Below, in pieces: positions 9,139 to 17,919 of a DNA stretch of 64,000 bases. Within the stretch, counting starts at the first letter, position 1; every line of letters begins with the position of its first letter. Position numbers and translations under genes: made by a program. The stretch comes from APNM01 sp040361335 (GTDB lineage: Bacteria; Pseudomonadota; Gammaproteobacteria; Nevskiales; Salinisphaeraceae). The notes under the pieces were generated by a model. That model ran no database searches. It saw only the letters and a list, made by a program, of their open reading frames with translations, and was not told the origin of the DNA. Where the stretch lies: the NCBI RefSeq assembly GCF_040361335.1, contig NZ_APNM01000009.1:120641-184640 (forward strand), given 5' to 3'.

Positions 9139-9534
9139 ATGAGGCAGCAGCGCCAACCTTTGCGACACTTGCGATTGCTATTCATCCTGGTCTTGGCGGC
9201 CTCAGTGCCGCTGCCGGCGCTGGCCTCCTCGCTTGGCATGCCGCATTGCCAGACTATGCAGCAGGCCGGAGGTGATGTCGCGGCAGACGCCGCCTCACCA
9301 GCGCAAGGCACGGCACTGAACCAACCGGCGATGGACGACGACACGTGCGATTGCGACGATGGCTCGGCCTGCACGATGCCCTGCGCCGTCGGTGGCATAG
9401 CCGTGCTTGATTCCGATCTTCTGTCCTCTCATAACCTAGTTCCCTCCGGCGAGCGCCTCAGCCCCAAGCCCGCGAGTGCTCTACCCGCCCACGAAGCCGA
9501 GCTGCTCCGACCTCCGCTACGTCTCCAGAGCTAA
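9139..9534 (+). CDS. Small Cys-rich exported protein preceding a CBA operon (CzcI/CopL-like)
   Basis: About 131 residues. A basic start (MRQQRQPLRHLR) and hydrophobic core ending PLPALA form a signal peptide. The mature part has MPHCQTM, an acidic Cys cluster (DDDTCDCDDGSACTMPC) and a Pro-rich end (ELLRPPLRLQS). The overall form matches the small exported proteins (CzcI, CopL) often found first in czc/cop operons, but I cannot assign it by strong identity. Upstream in-frame starts lie at or before the -10 box, so 9139 is the earliest start the promoter allows, giving an almost leaderless message. Similar genes occur at 26254, 33581 and 54142(-). Its role is probably periplasmic metal binding or tuning of induction. 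Confidence 0.7.
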   Translation: MRQQRQPLRHLRLLFILVLAASVPLPALASSLGMPHCQTMQQAGGDVAADAASPAQGTALNQPAMDDDTCDCDDGSACTMPCAVGGIAVLDSDLLSSHNLVPSGERLSPKPASALPAHEAELLRPPLRLQS

Positions 9535-9591
9535 CCCGCGCGTCGGCACGATTGGCTCGTGCCGAGCTTTCGCCAGTTCTGGAGATGAACC

Positions 9592-10974
9592 ATGCCTCAT
9601 GGCAATACGACGCGGCGCTATGCCGCACGTAATCCTGTAAGGGGGACGGCCGGCTCTGTTTCCCCGTGGGGCCTAGGTGCCCTGATCGCTCTTGTCTTTG
9701 TGAGCGTGACAGCGGCGGCACAAGAGACGCTCCCCGAGGGACAGCGTCTGCACGCCGATCACCTCGTCGAACGTGTTTTGTCCGACAACGCGGGCCTGGA
9801 CGCCCTGCGTGCCGCCGTCGACGCCGCCGAGGCGCGCGTCGTGCCCGCCGGCTCGCTGCCCGATCCGCAGCTGTCGGGGGCCGTGGCGCCGGAGACGATC
9901 GACGGGCTCGATGCCCCGACCGGTCGCGACCGGGGCACCAATTTCCGCGTCGAGATCAGCCAATCCTTTCCCTGGCCGGGCACGCTCGGCCTGCGCGCCG
10001 AGGCTGCACGCGAGGAGGCGGCCGCCGCCACCGAGAACGTCGCCGCCCTGCGCCTGCGCCTGGCCGCGGCCGCCAAGGCCGCCTACGCGGAATGGCGCTA
10101 CGTGCACCGGGCGTTGGCGATCAACGCCGACAATCGGGAGCTGGTGGACGAGCTGAGACGGGTGGCCGAGCAACGCTACGCCGCCGGCTTGACCCGGCAA
10201 CAGGATGTCCTGCAGGCCGAGGTCGAGTTGCAGCGTCTCGAGCACCAAGCCATCCAGCTAAAGCGCGCCAAGCGCGGGGTGCGGGCAAAGATCAACGCCT
10301 TGCTCAACCGCCCGGCGACCGAATCGCTGGCCGAGCCCGCCGGATTGCCGCAGCCACAAAGCCTTCCTCCCTACGAAAGAATGCGGGACCAGGCGCTGTC
10401 GTCCCACCCCGAGCTGGCGCGGATCCAACGTCGTATCGCCGCCAACCAGGATCGCGAGGCCGTCGCGCGGAAGGAGTTCTACCCGGACTTCAAGGTCTTC
10501 AGCGGCTACAACAAGTTATGGGACGCCGACGAGAAGCGTTGGATCGTCGGCGCCGGCATCAGCCTGCCGCTGAGCCGGGACAAATACCGCGCCCGGCTTG
10601 ATGAGGCCAAGGCCGACACCCTGCGCCTCGAATTCGAACTCACCGACCGGCGCGCGCAACTGCTCAGCCAACTGGAGCAGGCGCACGCCGCGGCCGAAGA
10701 AGCCCAACACAGCATCGCCCTGTACGAGAACGAGCTGGTCCCGCTGGCGCGGGAGAACCTGAGCGCCGCGCGCGCCGAGTACGGCGCCGGCGGCGGCTCG
10801 TTCCTGGCCGTGATCGATGCGGAAAGGAACAAGCTGGACGCGGAGCTGAACCTGGCGCGCGTGCGCGCCGACCACTTCGCCGCGATCGGCGATCTGCAGC
10901 GTTGGACCGCCGCCGACCTGCCGGCCACGTCGACGCCCGGTCCCATGAATACCCTGGAGCCCTCCTATGAGTAA
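9592..10974 (+). CDS. TolC-family outer-membrane channel of the second Cu/Ag-type efflux system
   Basis: 460 residues, with a signal sequence (hydrophobic stretch about 25-43, ending TAAAQE) and two outer-membrane efflux repeats. The helical parts are Ala/Arg-rich (LRAAVDAAEARVVPA; EAAREEAAAATENVAALRLR) and each repeat has a beta hairpin (FRVEISQSFPWPG; WIVGAGISLPLS). It forms the outer-membrane duct. GGAG lies about 9 bases before the ATG. The stop overlaps the adaptor start by 8 bases. The pump partners are of copper/silver type. Confidence 0.92.
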   Translation: MPHGNTTRRYAARNPVRGTAGSVSPWGLGALIALVFVSVTAAAQETLPEGQRLHADHLVERVLSDNAGLDALRAAVDAAEARVVPAGSLPDPQLSGAVAPETIDGLDAPTGRDRGTNFRVEISQSFPWPGTLGLRAEAAREEAAAATENVAALRLRLAAAAKAAYAEWRYVHRALAINADNRELVDELRRVAEQRYAAGLTRQQDVLQAEVELQRLEHQAIQLKRAKRGVRAKINALLNRPATESLAEPAGLPQPQSLPPYERMRDQALSSHPELARIQRRIAANQDREAVARKEFYPDFKVFSGYNKLWDADEKRWIVGAGISLPLSRDKYRARLDEAKADTLRLEFELTDRRAQLLSQLEQAHAAAEEAQHSIALYENELVPLARENLSAARAEYGAGGGSFLAVIDAERNKLDAELNLARVRADHFAAIGDLQRWTAADLPATSTPGPMNTLEPSYE

Positions 10975-12484
10975 GAAAGTCCTGGCCCTGGGCCTGGCGG
11001 CCCTGTTGGTCATCGCTGCCAGCATCGTTGGCTGGTCGCTTTTGCGAGACACGGGCGGCGACGCCGGATCCGTGTCCCTGGCCGAGGCGCCCACCTATCA
11101 ATCCGGGCCATTCCGCCTGTCGGTGACCGTCTCCCCCGAGACGCCGGTGGTGGGCGAGAACCGGTTGGGCGTCCTGCTGGAGGACGCCGACGGCAACCCC
11201 GTCTCCGGGGCCAGGATCAAGGCCGTGGCCACCATGCCGGCGATGGGCAGCATGCCCGCCATGCACGCCCCCGCCGATCTCGAAGAGACCGAGCCGGGAC
11301 GCTACACGGGCCCCTTCGAGCTCTCGATGAAGGGCGCCTGGCCGTTGACGCTGAAGATCGCGAAAGACGGCCTCGGCAAGACGCAGATCGCCTTCGACAT
11401 GGCGACCGGCCGGACCGGCCTGGAGCTCGACACCGGCGGCCGGCGCATCGACGGCGGGGCCGCGGGCGAAACGGATTCAGGCGGGCAAGCAGCCGATGCG
11501 GCTTCCGACATGCCCACGATCAACCTCGACAACCGCCGGCGCCAGCTCATCGGTCTCGAAACGACGGAAGTCGAGCGGCAGCGACTGGTGCGCGAAATCC
11601 GCGCCGTGGGCGAGATCGTCTACGACGAGACCCGCGTAAGCGATGTCACGCTCAAGTACGACGGTTGGGTCGGTGATCTGCAGGTCGACTACGTCGGCGC
11701 CCAGGTCGAGCGCGGCCAGGTGCTGTTCGGCATCTACAGCCCGGAGCTGTTCTCGGCCCAGCAGGAGTACCTGGAGACTCGCCAGCGGCTGTCCCGCCGC
11801 GGCCCCGGCGACAGCCTCCTGAAGGCCGCCCGCCAGCGGCTGATGCTGTGGGATATCGCACCGGCGCAGGTACGCGCGATCGAGCGGCGCGGCGAACCAA
11901 TCAAGTACTTGCCCATTCAGGCGCCCGCCACCGGCACGGTGGTGGAGAAAAACGTGGTCGAGGGCTCGGCCGTCAACAAGGGCCAGACCCTGATGCGCAT
12001 CGCCGATCTGTCCACCGTGTGGGTCGACGCCGAGGTCTACGACAGCGAGTTGCCGCTGGTCCACGCGGGCATGACGGCCGAGGTCACCCTGCCCTACCTG
12101 CCGGACGCCCGTTATCAGGCCAAGGTGGACTACGTCTATCCCTACCTACAGGGACAGACCCGCACCGGCCAGCTCCGTCTGTCCCTGCCCAACCCGGACG
12201 GGCGCCTGAAGCCGGACATGTACGCGCAAGTCCGCCTTCAGGCGGATCTGGGCGAGCGCCTGGCGGTACCGGAGTCGGCGGTGCTGTTCTCCGGTGACGC
12301 GCGCGTGGTGTTCGTCGATCTGGGCGACGGCCGCCTGCAACCCCGCCGCATCGAGACCGGCCAGCGTACCGAAGATTATATCGAGGTCGCCTCGGGCCTG
12401 GAGGCCGGCGAAACCGTCGTGACCTCCGGCAATTTCCTGATCGACGCCGAGACGCGCCTGAAGACGGGGATCAAGCAATGGTGA
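10967..12484 (+). CDS. CusB-type adaptor with N-terminal YtkA/FixH-like domain
   Basis: 505 residues. An N-terminal signal anchor (about 4-24) is followed by a beta-sandwich of YtkA/FixH type (about 40-150) with a Met-rich turn (MPAMGSMPAMHAP, about 90-102). Next comes a standard membrane-fusion core with barrel-sandwich and beta-barrel domains (about 185-500; GWVGDLQVDYVGAQVERGQVLF is the lipoyl-type turn). The Met-rich loop could bind Cu(I). The gene overlaps both neighbours (8 bases upstream, 7 downstream), so channel, adaptor and pump are translationally coupled. Confidence 0.9.
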   Translation: MSKKVLALGLAALLVIAASIVGWSLLRDTGGDAGSVSLAEAPTYQSGPFRLSVTVSPETPVVGENRLGVLLEDADGNPVSGARIKAVATMPAMGSMPAMHAPADLEETEPGRYTGPFELSMKGAWPLTLKIAKDGLGKTQIAFDMATGRTGLELDTGGRRIDGGAAGETDSGGQAADAASDMPTINLDNRRRQLIGLETTEVERQRLVREIRAVGEIVYDETRVSDVTLKYDGWVGDLQVDYVGAQVERGQVLFGIYSPELFSAQQEYLETRQRLSRRGPGDSLLKAARQRLMLWDIAPAQVRAIERRGEPIKYLPIQAPATGTVVEKNVVEGSAVNKGQTLMRIADLSTVWVDAEVYDSELPLVHAGMTAEVTLPYLPDARYQAKVDYVYPYLQGQTRTGQLRLSLPNPDGRLKPDMYAQVRLQADLGERLAVPESAVLFSGDARVVFVDLGDGRLQPRRIETGQRTEDYIEVASGLEAGETVVTSGNFLIDAETRLKTGIKQW

Positions 12485-15400
12485 GCGAAAAGACACATGG
12501 CGCCGGCGACCGGCCGGACTGGATCCAGCGACTGATCGCGTACTGCGCCCGCAATCCATTGCTGGTTCTGATGCTGGTGGCCGCGGCCACCGTCTGGGGC
12601 TGGCGCTCGCTGGACGGCGCGCCGCTGGACGCGATCCCCGACCTGTCCGACGTGCAGGTGATCGTGTTCACCGAGTGGCCGGGCCGCAGCCCGGATCTTG
12701 TCGAGGACCAGATCACCTATCCGCTGGTCACGACCCTGCTGGCCGCCCCCAACGTCGACTTCGTGCGCGGCCAGAGCTTCATGGGCCTGTCCTTCGTCTA
12801 CGTGATCTTCGAGGACGGCACCGACATCTACTGGGCGCGCTCGCGGGTGCTGGAATACCTCAACTCGGCATCCAAGGATCTGCCGGAGGGCGTCAATCCC
12901 ACCCTGGGCCCGGACGCCACCGGCGTCGGCTGGGTCTACCAGTACGCCCTGCGGGATACCTCGGGCAACCAGAACCTGGCCGAGCTGCGCAGCCTCCAGG
13001 ACTTCAACATCCGCTACGCCCTGGAGGCGGTCGACGGGGTTGCCGAGGTGGCCTCGGTCGGCGGCTACGAGAAGGAGTACCAGGTCAACGTCGACCCCAA
13101 CAAGCTGGCGTCCTACGGCTTCTCCCTGGACCGGGTGATCGACGCGGTCCGCGACTCCAACAACGACGTCGGCGGCCGGGTGCTGGAGGTCGCCGGGCAC
13201 GAGCACTTCATCCGCGGCCGCGGGTATGTGCAATCCGTCGACGACCTGAAAAAGGTGGCGCTCGGCGCCGGGCCCGGCGGCACGCCGGTGACGCTCGACC
13301 AGGTCGCCGACATCCAGCTCGGGCCCGCCATGCGCCGCGGCCAGGCCGATCTCAACGGCGAGGGCCTGACCGTGGGCGGCATCGTGGTGATGCGTTACGG
13401 CGAGAACGCCTTGGACGTGATCGAGCGGGTCAAGCAGCGCCTGGACGAGGTCCGGGCCTCGCTGCCCGAGGGCGTGGAGATCGTGCCGGTCTACGACCGC
13501 TCGGATCTGATCAAGCGCGCCATCGACACGCTCACGCGGATCCTGGCCGAGGAGATGCTCATCGTCTCCCTGGTGATCCTGGTGTTCCTGTTGCACCTGC
13601 GCTCGGCCCTGGTGGCGGTGATCACCCTGCCGATCGCGGTGCTGCTGGCCTTCATCCCCATGTACTACCAGGGACTGACCGCCAACATCATGTCGCTGGG
13701 CGGCATCGCCGTGGCGATCGGCGCCATGGTGGACGCGGCGATCGTGATCATCGACAACATCCACAAGCGGCTGGCCGCCTGGCAGTCCGGCGAGGCGCCC
13801 CCCGAGGAGCGCGCCAAGTCACGCACAGTAGTGATAATCGAGGGGATGCAGGAGGTGGGTCCGTCCATCTTCTTCTCGCTGCTGATCATCGCGGTGTCGT
13901 TCCTGCCGGTGTTCGCCCTGGAAGGCAGCGAGGGGCGGCTGTTCAAACCGCTGGCCTACACCAAGACCTATTCCATGTTCTTCGCCGCGCTGCTGTCGGT
14001 CACGCTGGTGCCGGCGCTGGCCGTGCTGCTGATACGCGGCAAGATCCGCGGCGACAAGAGCCGGCTGAACCGCGCCTTGCAGCGGGCCTACATGCCGGTG
14101 ATCCGGGCGGCGGTCCACGCCCGCTGGTTCGTCATCGGCCTGGCCGCGGCGGCCCTGGTGGCCACCGTCCCGGTCTACCAGCAGCTTGGCAGCGAATTCA
14201 TGCCGCCGCTCAACGAGGGCTCGATCCTGTACATGCCCACCGCCCTGCCCGGCATGTCCATCGAGCAGGCCAACCGGACCCTGCAGACCATGGACCGGCG
14301 GCTGATGGAGTTCCCCGAGGTCAAGCGGGTATTCGGCAAGGTCGGCCGCGCGACCACCGCCACCGATCCCGCGCCGCTGTCCATGTTCGAGATCAACGTG
14401 ATGCTCGAGCCCAAGGCGCAGTGGCGCGAGGGCATGACCTGGGACAAGCTGATCCAGGAGATGGACCAGGCGATGGATTTCGCCGGCATGCCCAACATCT
14501 GGTGGATGCCGATCCAGACCCGCACCGAGATGCTGGCCACCGGCATCCGCTCGTCGCTGGGCATCAAGGTGCTCGGCCCGGACCTGGAGCAGATCGAATC
14601 CACCGGCATCGCCATCGAGCAGGCGCTGCAGGCCGATCCCCGCACCGCGCCGTACACGCGCAGCGCCTTCGCGGAGCGCACAACCGGCGGCTATTTCCTG
14701 GATTTCACCGTCGACCGGGCGGCCGCCGCCCGCTACGGGCTCAACGTCGGCGACGTCCAGGACGTAATCGTCGCCGCCATGGGCGGTCGCGCCGTGTCGC
14801 AGACGGTGGAGGGCCGCGAACGCTACGACATCCTGGTGCGTTACGCGCGGGATTTCCGCGACGACATCCAGTCGCTGGAGCGCACCCTGATCACCACGGC
14901 CGACGGCGCGCAAATCCCGATTTCCCAAGTGGCCGATATCGAGTTCACCACCGGCCCGCCCAGCATCCGCGACGAGGACGGCCAGCTCGCCGGCTTCGTG
15001 TTCGTCGACGTCAAGTCGGACATCGGCATCGCCGACTACGTGGAGAAAGCCAAGCGGGTGGTCGAGGACAAGGTCGACATGCCGCCCGGCTACCGCCTGG
15101 CCTGGGCCGGCCAGTTCAAGTACTACGAGCGGGCCAAGGCGCGCCTCCAGATCCTGGTGCCGCTGACCATCGGCCTGATCTTCTTCATGCTGTTCATGCA
15201 CCGCGGCTCGCTGATCGAGACCGCGATCATCATGCTCAGCCTGCCGTTCTCGCTGGTCGGCAGCGTCTGGCTACTCTGGCTGTTGGGTTACAAGCTGTCC
15301 GTGGCGGTGGCCGTGGGCATCATCGCGGTCTCCGGTCTGGCCGTCGAGCTGGGCCTGCTGATGATGGTCTACCTGGACCTCGCCTGGCTGCGCTACCGCA

Positions 15401-15714
15401 ACGAAGATCTGATCCACAGCCGCACCGACCTGCTCGCGGCGATCGAGGTCGGCGCCAGCCACCGCATCCGCCCCATGCTGATGACCGGCCTGGCGCTGTT
15501 CATGGGCCTGGTGCCCATCATGCTCAGCACCGGCTCCGGCGCCGACGTCATGAAGCGCATCGCCGCGCCCATGCTCGGCGGCGTGGCCTCGGCGCTGATC
15601 ATGGTGCTGATCGTGTTCCCGGCCATCTACTCGTTCTGGCGGGGGCGCGGCTTGCCGCAGGTGGCCGATACGGAGTCGGGCACAACCAGATCCGGAGGAC
15701 ATCGTGGCGCATGA
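12478..15714 (+). CDS. CusA-type Cu/Ag RND efflux pump (second copy)
   Basis: 1078 residues with the full RND architecture. The TM4 Asp is in GAMVDAAIVIIDN at residue 419. The CusA methionine triad is retained at a fixed offset of +13: M586 (ILYMP), M636 (LSMFE) and M685 (TEMLA). It is therefore a second copper/silver-type pump, clearly different in sequence from the one at 2508-5630, so it is not a recent duplicate. It is followed by small copper-associated proteins and a multicopper oxidase. A very long open frame overlaps it on the same strand but is a GC-bias artefact. Confidence 0.94.
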   Translation: MVSEKTHGAGDRPDWIQRLIAYCARNPLLVLMLVAAATVWGWRSLDGAPLDAIPDLSDVQVIVFTEWPGRSPDLVEDQITYPLVTTLLAAPNVDFVRGQSFMGLSFVYVIFEDGTDIYWARSRVLEYLNSASKDLPEGVNPTLGPDATGVGWVYQYALRDTSGNQNLAELRSLQDFNIRYALEAVDGVAEVASVGGYEKEYQVNVDPNKLASYGFSLDRVIDAVRDSNNDVGGRVLEVAGHEHFIRGRGYVQSVDDLKKVALGAGPGGTPVTLDQVADIQLGPAMRRGQADLNGEGLTVGGIVVMRYGENALDVIERVKQRLDEVRASLPEGVEIVPVYDRSDLIKRAIDTLTRILAEEMLIVSLVILVFLLHLRSALVAVITLPIAVLLAFIPMYYQGLTANIMSLGGIAVAIGAMVDAAIVIIDNIHKRLAAWQSGEAPPEERAKSRTVVIIEGMQEVGPSIFFSLLIIAVSFLPVFALEGSEGRLFKPLAYTKTYSMFFAALLSVTLVPALAVLLIRGKIRGDKSRLNRALQRAYMPVIRAAVHARWFVIGLAAAALVATVPVYQQLGSEFMPPLNEGSILYMPTALPGMSIEQANRTLQTMDRRLMEFPEVKRVFGKVGRATTATDPAPLSMFEINVMLEPKAQWREGMTWDKLIQEMDQAMDFAGMPNIWWMPIQTRTEMLATGIRSSLGIKVLGPDLEQIESTGIAIEQALQADPRTAPYTRSAFAERTTGGYFLDFTVDRAAAARYGLNVGDVQDVIVAAMGGRAVSQTVEGRERYDILVRYARDFRDDIQSLERTLITTADGAQIPISQVADIEFTTGPPSIRDEDGQLAGFVFVDVKSDIGIADYVEKAKRVVEDKVDMPPGYRLAWAGQFKYYERAKARLQILVPLTIGLIFFMLFMHRGSLIETAIIMLSLPFSLVGSVWLLWLLGYKLSVAVAVGIIAVSGLAVELGLLMMVYLDLAWLRYRNEDLIHSRTDLLAAIEVGASHRIRPMLMTGLALFMGLVPIMLSTGSGADVMKRIAAPMLGGVASALIMVLIVFPAIYSFWRGRGLPQVADTESGTTRSGGHRGA

Positions 15715-15804
15715 TCGCCGCTACTCGAAACAGAGACTCGCGTGCCGGATAAACCGGCGGGCGACAGACCCCGGGCCCAGCCCCGACAACAGGAGGTTCC
15801 AACC

Positions 15805-16107
15805 GTGAAAGCACGACAACGCAACCTATGGCCGGCCCTCATCGCCGGCGCGTCGCTGGGCTTGACCGCCGGCCTGGCCGGCGCGGGCGCACCGGCCACG
15901 CAACTGGCGACTGAGGCAAAGCCCGTTCTGACGGAGGAGGCCAGACAGCGACATCGGCATGGCCCGCCCGGCAAGGGCACCGTTCATCGCCATAAACATC
16001 GAGAACGCTCGAAACAGGCCGAGGGCCAGGCCAGGACGGATGACCCCGAGGGAAACCGGACCCGCCGGCGTTCCGGGCCACCCGGGAAGTTCCCGTACCG
16101 ACGGTGA
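15805..16107 (+). CDS. Small basic exported protein, unknown function
   Basis: About 100 residues from a GTG at 15805, chosen because AGGAGG lies 8 bases upstream; starts further upstream lack a site. A Sec-type signal (WPALIAGASLGLTAGLAGAGAPA) precedes a short, very basic mature part rich in Arg, His, Lys and Pro (ARQRHRHGPPGKGTVHRHKH), low in complexity and without Cys. I do not recognise a family. It lies between a Cu/Ag pump and Met-rich and DUF411 proteins, so a periplasmic metal-binding or polyanion-binding role is possible, but this is inference from context. Confidence 0.55.
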   Translation: MKARQRNLWPALIAGASLGLTAGLAGAGAPATQLATEAKPVLTEEARQRHRHGPPGKGTVHRHKHRERSKQAEGQARTDDPEGNRTRRRSGPPGKFPYRR

Positions 16108-16226
16108 TAGCGGCAAGGAAGGACGGTGGGCACAGCGATGCCGCCGGCCGCCTCGCGGTCCGCCGGCACTGCCCCGGATTCCGTCATCCGTGAATTCTTC
16201 TCAACCACGCAAAGGACATTAAGACC

Positions 16227-16475
16227 ATGAAAACACTTGAAAGCATTTTCCTCACCTTGCTCAGCGCATTCGCCGGCATCGCCAACGCCGCGGAACAAGC
16301 CGGACCCGGCCAGATGGGCGATAACGGCATGATGGACGGAGGAATGATGAACGGCAGCATGATGATGAGCGGGCCCGCCATGTTCGTCTGCGTTCTGTTC
16401 GGCCTGCTTATCCTCATTGCCCTGATTCTCGCAATCCTGGCGCTGATCAAGTATCTGCGGAGCGACAAGTCATGA
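16227..16475 (+). CDS. Small Met-rich membrane protein
   Basis: 82 residues. A signal peptide (MKTLESIFLTLLSAFAGIANA) is followed by a Met-rich segment (DNGMMDGGMMNGSMMMSG, about 31-48), one membrane span (MFVCVLFGLLILIALILAILALI) and a short basic tail. Periplasmic Met clusters are typical Cu(I)/Ag(I) ligands. The stop overlaps the DUF411 gene by 4 bases. Together they suggest a membrane-tethered copper-binding peptide, with no closer family assignment. Confidence 0.68.
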   Translation: MKTLESIFLTLLSAFAGIANAAEQAGPGQMGDNGMMDGGMMNGSMMMSGPAMFVCVLFGLLILIALILAILALIKYLRSDKS

Positions 16476-16936
16476 GCCGCGCAAGCACGAAAACCGCTCG
16501 GCACCTCGTGCAGTTGACTCTGGCCCTCGTGATCGGTCTCGCCAGTATGCAACCGCTGTCCGCGGCGCCACCGGTTACGGCGGCCTTGTACAAGAACCCC
16601 GACTGCCAGTGCTGCGACGCCTACGCGGCCTATTTGCGGCGGCACGGCCTCGAGGTGACGGTGATCGCCACCAGCGATCTCATTGCGGTCAAGCGTGAGC
16701 ATGGCGTGCCCCGCCAGCTGGCGGCGTGCCACACGATGACGATCGACGAGTACGTGGTCGAGGGTCACGTCCCCATCGGGGTGATCGAGAAGCTGCTGCG
16801 TGAACGTCCGGCCATACAAGGCGTGTCACTGCCCGGCATGCCGCCCGGCTCGCCCGGGATGACGGGCGAAAAGCAGCAGCCGTTTGTGATCTACGCTATC
16901 GACAAGGGGGAACCGCGGGTCTATACGACCCACTGA
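16472..16936 (+). CDS. DUF411-family exported protein
   Basis: 154 residues with a signal peptide ending PLSAAPP. The mature domain is DUF411: LYKNPDCQCCDAYAAYL (CxCC cluster near residue 45), a thioredoxin-like fold pattern and a third conserved Cys in LAACHTMTIDEYVVEGHVP. Proteins of this family are regularly encoded with copper-resistance determinants and are thought to bind or chaperone metal in the periplasm; the biochemistry is not settled. The C-terminal region adds a Pro/Met/Gly stretch (LPGMPPGSPGMTGEKQ). It overlaps the Met-rich gene upstream. Confidence 0.85.
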   Translation: MSRASTKTARHLVQLTLALVIGLASMQPLSAAPPVTAALYKNPDCQCCDAYAAYLRRHGLEVTVIATSDLIAVKREHGVPRQLAACHTMTIDEYVVEGHVPIGVIEKLLRERPAIQGVSLPGMPPGSPGMTGEKQQPFVIYAIDKGEPRVYTTH

Positions 16937-16955
16937 CACCCTAGGAGCCCCATCG

Positions 16956-17198
16956 ATGCAACGCGAATCGAACGACAAGCAACCCCAGGACGACGCCGAC
17001 CGAGGATCAGCAAGCTGGTGGCCACGATACCGGGTCTCGCTCACCCTCGCCGCGGCCGTCGCCATCGGCCTGGCCTTGGGCTGGGACTGGCTCGCCGCCA
17101 CCGGCCTGCTCGGGATTGTGCTGATCCTGCTGGCTTGCTTGGCGATGTGCGCCATCGCCATGCGCGGCGGCAGTGGCGGCCGCGATTCAGGCGGGTGA
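16956..17198 (+). CDS. Small membrane protein, DUF2933-like
   Basis: 80 residues: a polar N-terminus, then two adjacent hydrophobic segments (VSLTLAAAVAIGLALGW and LAATGLLGIVLILLACLAMCAIAM) and a Gly-rich tail. The size and layout resemble the DUF2933 small membrane proteins common in copper islands, but the usual His-rich end is missing. It lies 19 bases after the DUF411 gene, with AGGAG before the ATG, so it is probably co-transcribed. Confidence 0.6.
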   Translation: MQRESNDKQPQDDADRGSASWWPRYRVSLTLAAAVAIGLALGWDWLAATGLLGIVLILLACLAMCAIAMRGGSGGRDSGG

Positions 17199-17232
17199 GG
17201 CTCCCGCACACGCAAACCACGCGAGGTTGCGG

Positions 17233-17919
17233 ATGAATGAATCCATTGCCCATTCAGGCGCCTGGGGTATCGCGCTGATCGTCATCGTGCTGGTCTCCTG
17301 GCTGTTCTACCGTTACTTCGCGCCCATCCGATGGCGTGAATGGGCCGGCGCCGGGCTAGTGCAGGCCTTCATCATCGCGCTGTACGCGGAGATGTACGGC
17401 TTCCCGCTCACCATCTATCTGCTGGTGCGTTTCTTCGGCCTCGACAGCGCGTACGTCAGCGCCAACCTCTGGTCCACGCTGATCGGGCTAGGCGAGACCG
17501 GGATGCTGATCTCCATGCTGCTCGGCTTCGGGCTCGCCCTTATCGGCATTGGCCTGTTCGTCCAGGGATGGCGGCAGGTGCACCGCGCGCGCAAGGAAGA
17601 TCGGCTGGTCACCCATGGGCTGTATGCCTTCGTGCGCCATCCCCAGTACACCGGCCTGTTCCTCGCCTTGTTCGGCGAGGGTGTGGTGCACTGGCCCACG
17701 TTGTTCTCGGTCGGGTTGTTTCCGCTGATCGTGCTGGCCTATTACCGGCTGGCTCGGCACGAGGAGCGGCACATGCTGGCCGAGTTCGGCGACACCTATC
17801 GCGCTTATCAGCGCCGGGTGCCGATGTTTATCCCCCGCTGGGGCCAGTGGCGAAGGTTTGCCGATGCCTCCCAGGACGGCATCGATGACAGCGACTCGCA
17901 ATGGAGGAAGCGACCATGA
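17233..17919 (+). CDS. Isoprenylcysteine/phospholipid methyltransferase-like membrane protein
   Basis: 228 residues, five or six membrane spans. The C-terminal third carries the ICMT/PEMT signature: LVTHGLYAFVRHPQYTGL, then an Arg/Glu pair in ARHEERHMLAEFGDTYRAY. Family members methylate thiols or phospholipids using SAM, but bacterial substrates are mostly unknown. The start at 17233 (GAGG upstream) was preferred to earlier in-frame starts that overlap the preceding gene. The stop overlaps the multicopper oxidase start by 4 bases (ATGA), implying coupled expression. A second protein of this kind is encoded at 45770-46342. Confidence 0.8.
   Translation: MNESIAHSGAWGIALIVIVLVSWLFYRYFAPIRWREWAGAGLVQAFIIALYAEMYGFPLTIYLLVRFFGLDSAYVSANLWSTLIGLGETGMLISMLLGFGLALIGIGLFVQGWRQVHRARKEDRLVTHGLYAFVRHPQYTGLFLALFGEGVVHWPTLFSVGLFPLIVLAYYRLARHEERHMLAEFGDTYRAYQRRVPMFIPRWGQWRRFADASQDGIDDSDSQWRKRP

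Noticed and set aside
12675..15752. A 1025-codon open frame on the plus strand overlapping the second CusA-type gene
   Set aside because: Translation is Arg/Gly/Pro-rich without signatures; the overlapping frame is a clear RND pump.
17233..17919. NnrU-type (nitric-oxide-related) protein as the name of this membrane protein
   Set aside because: The RHPQYTG and E/R motifs fit the broader ICMT/PEMT group; no denitrification genes are nearby to support NnrU.
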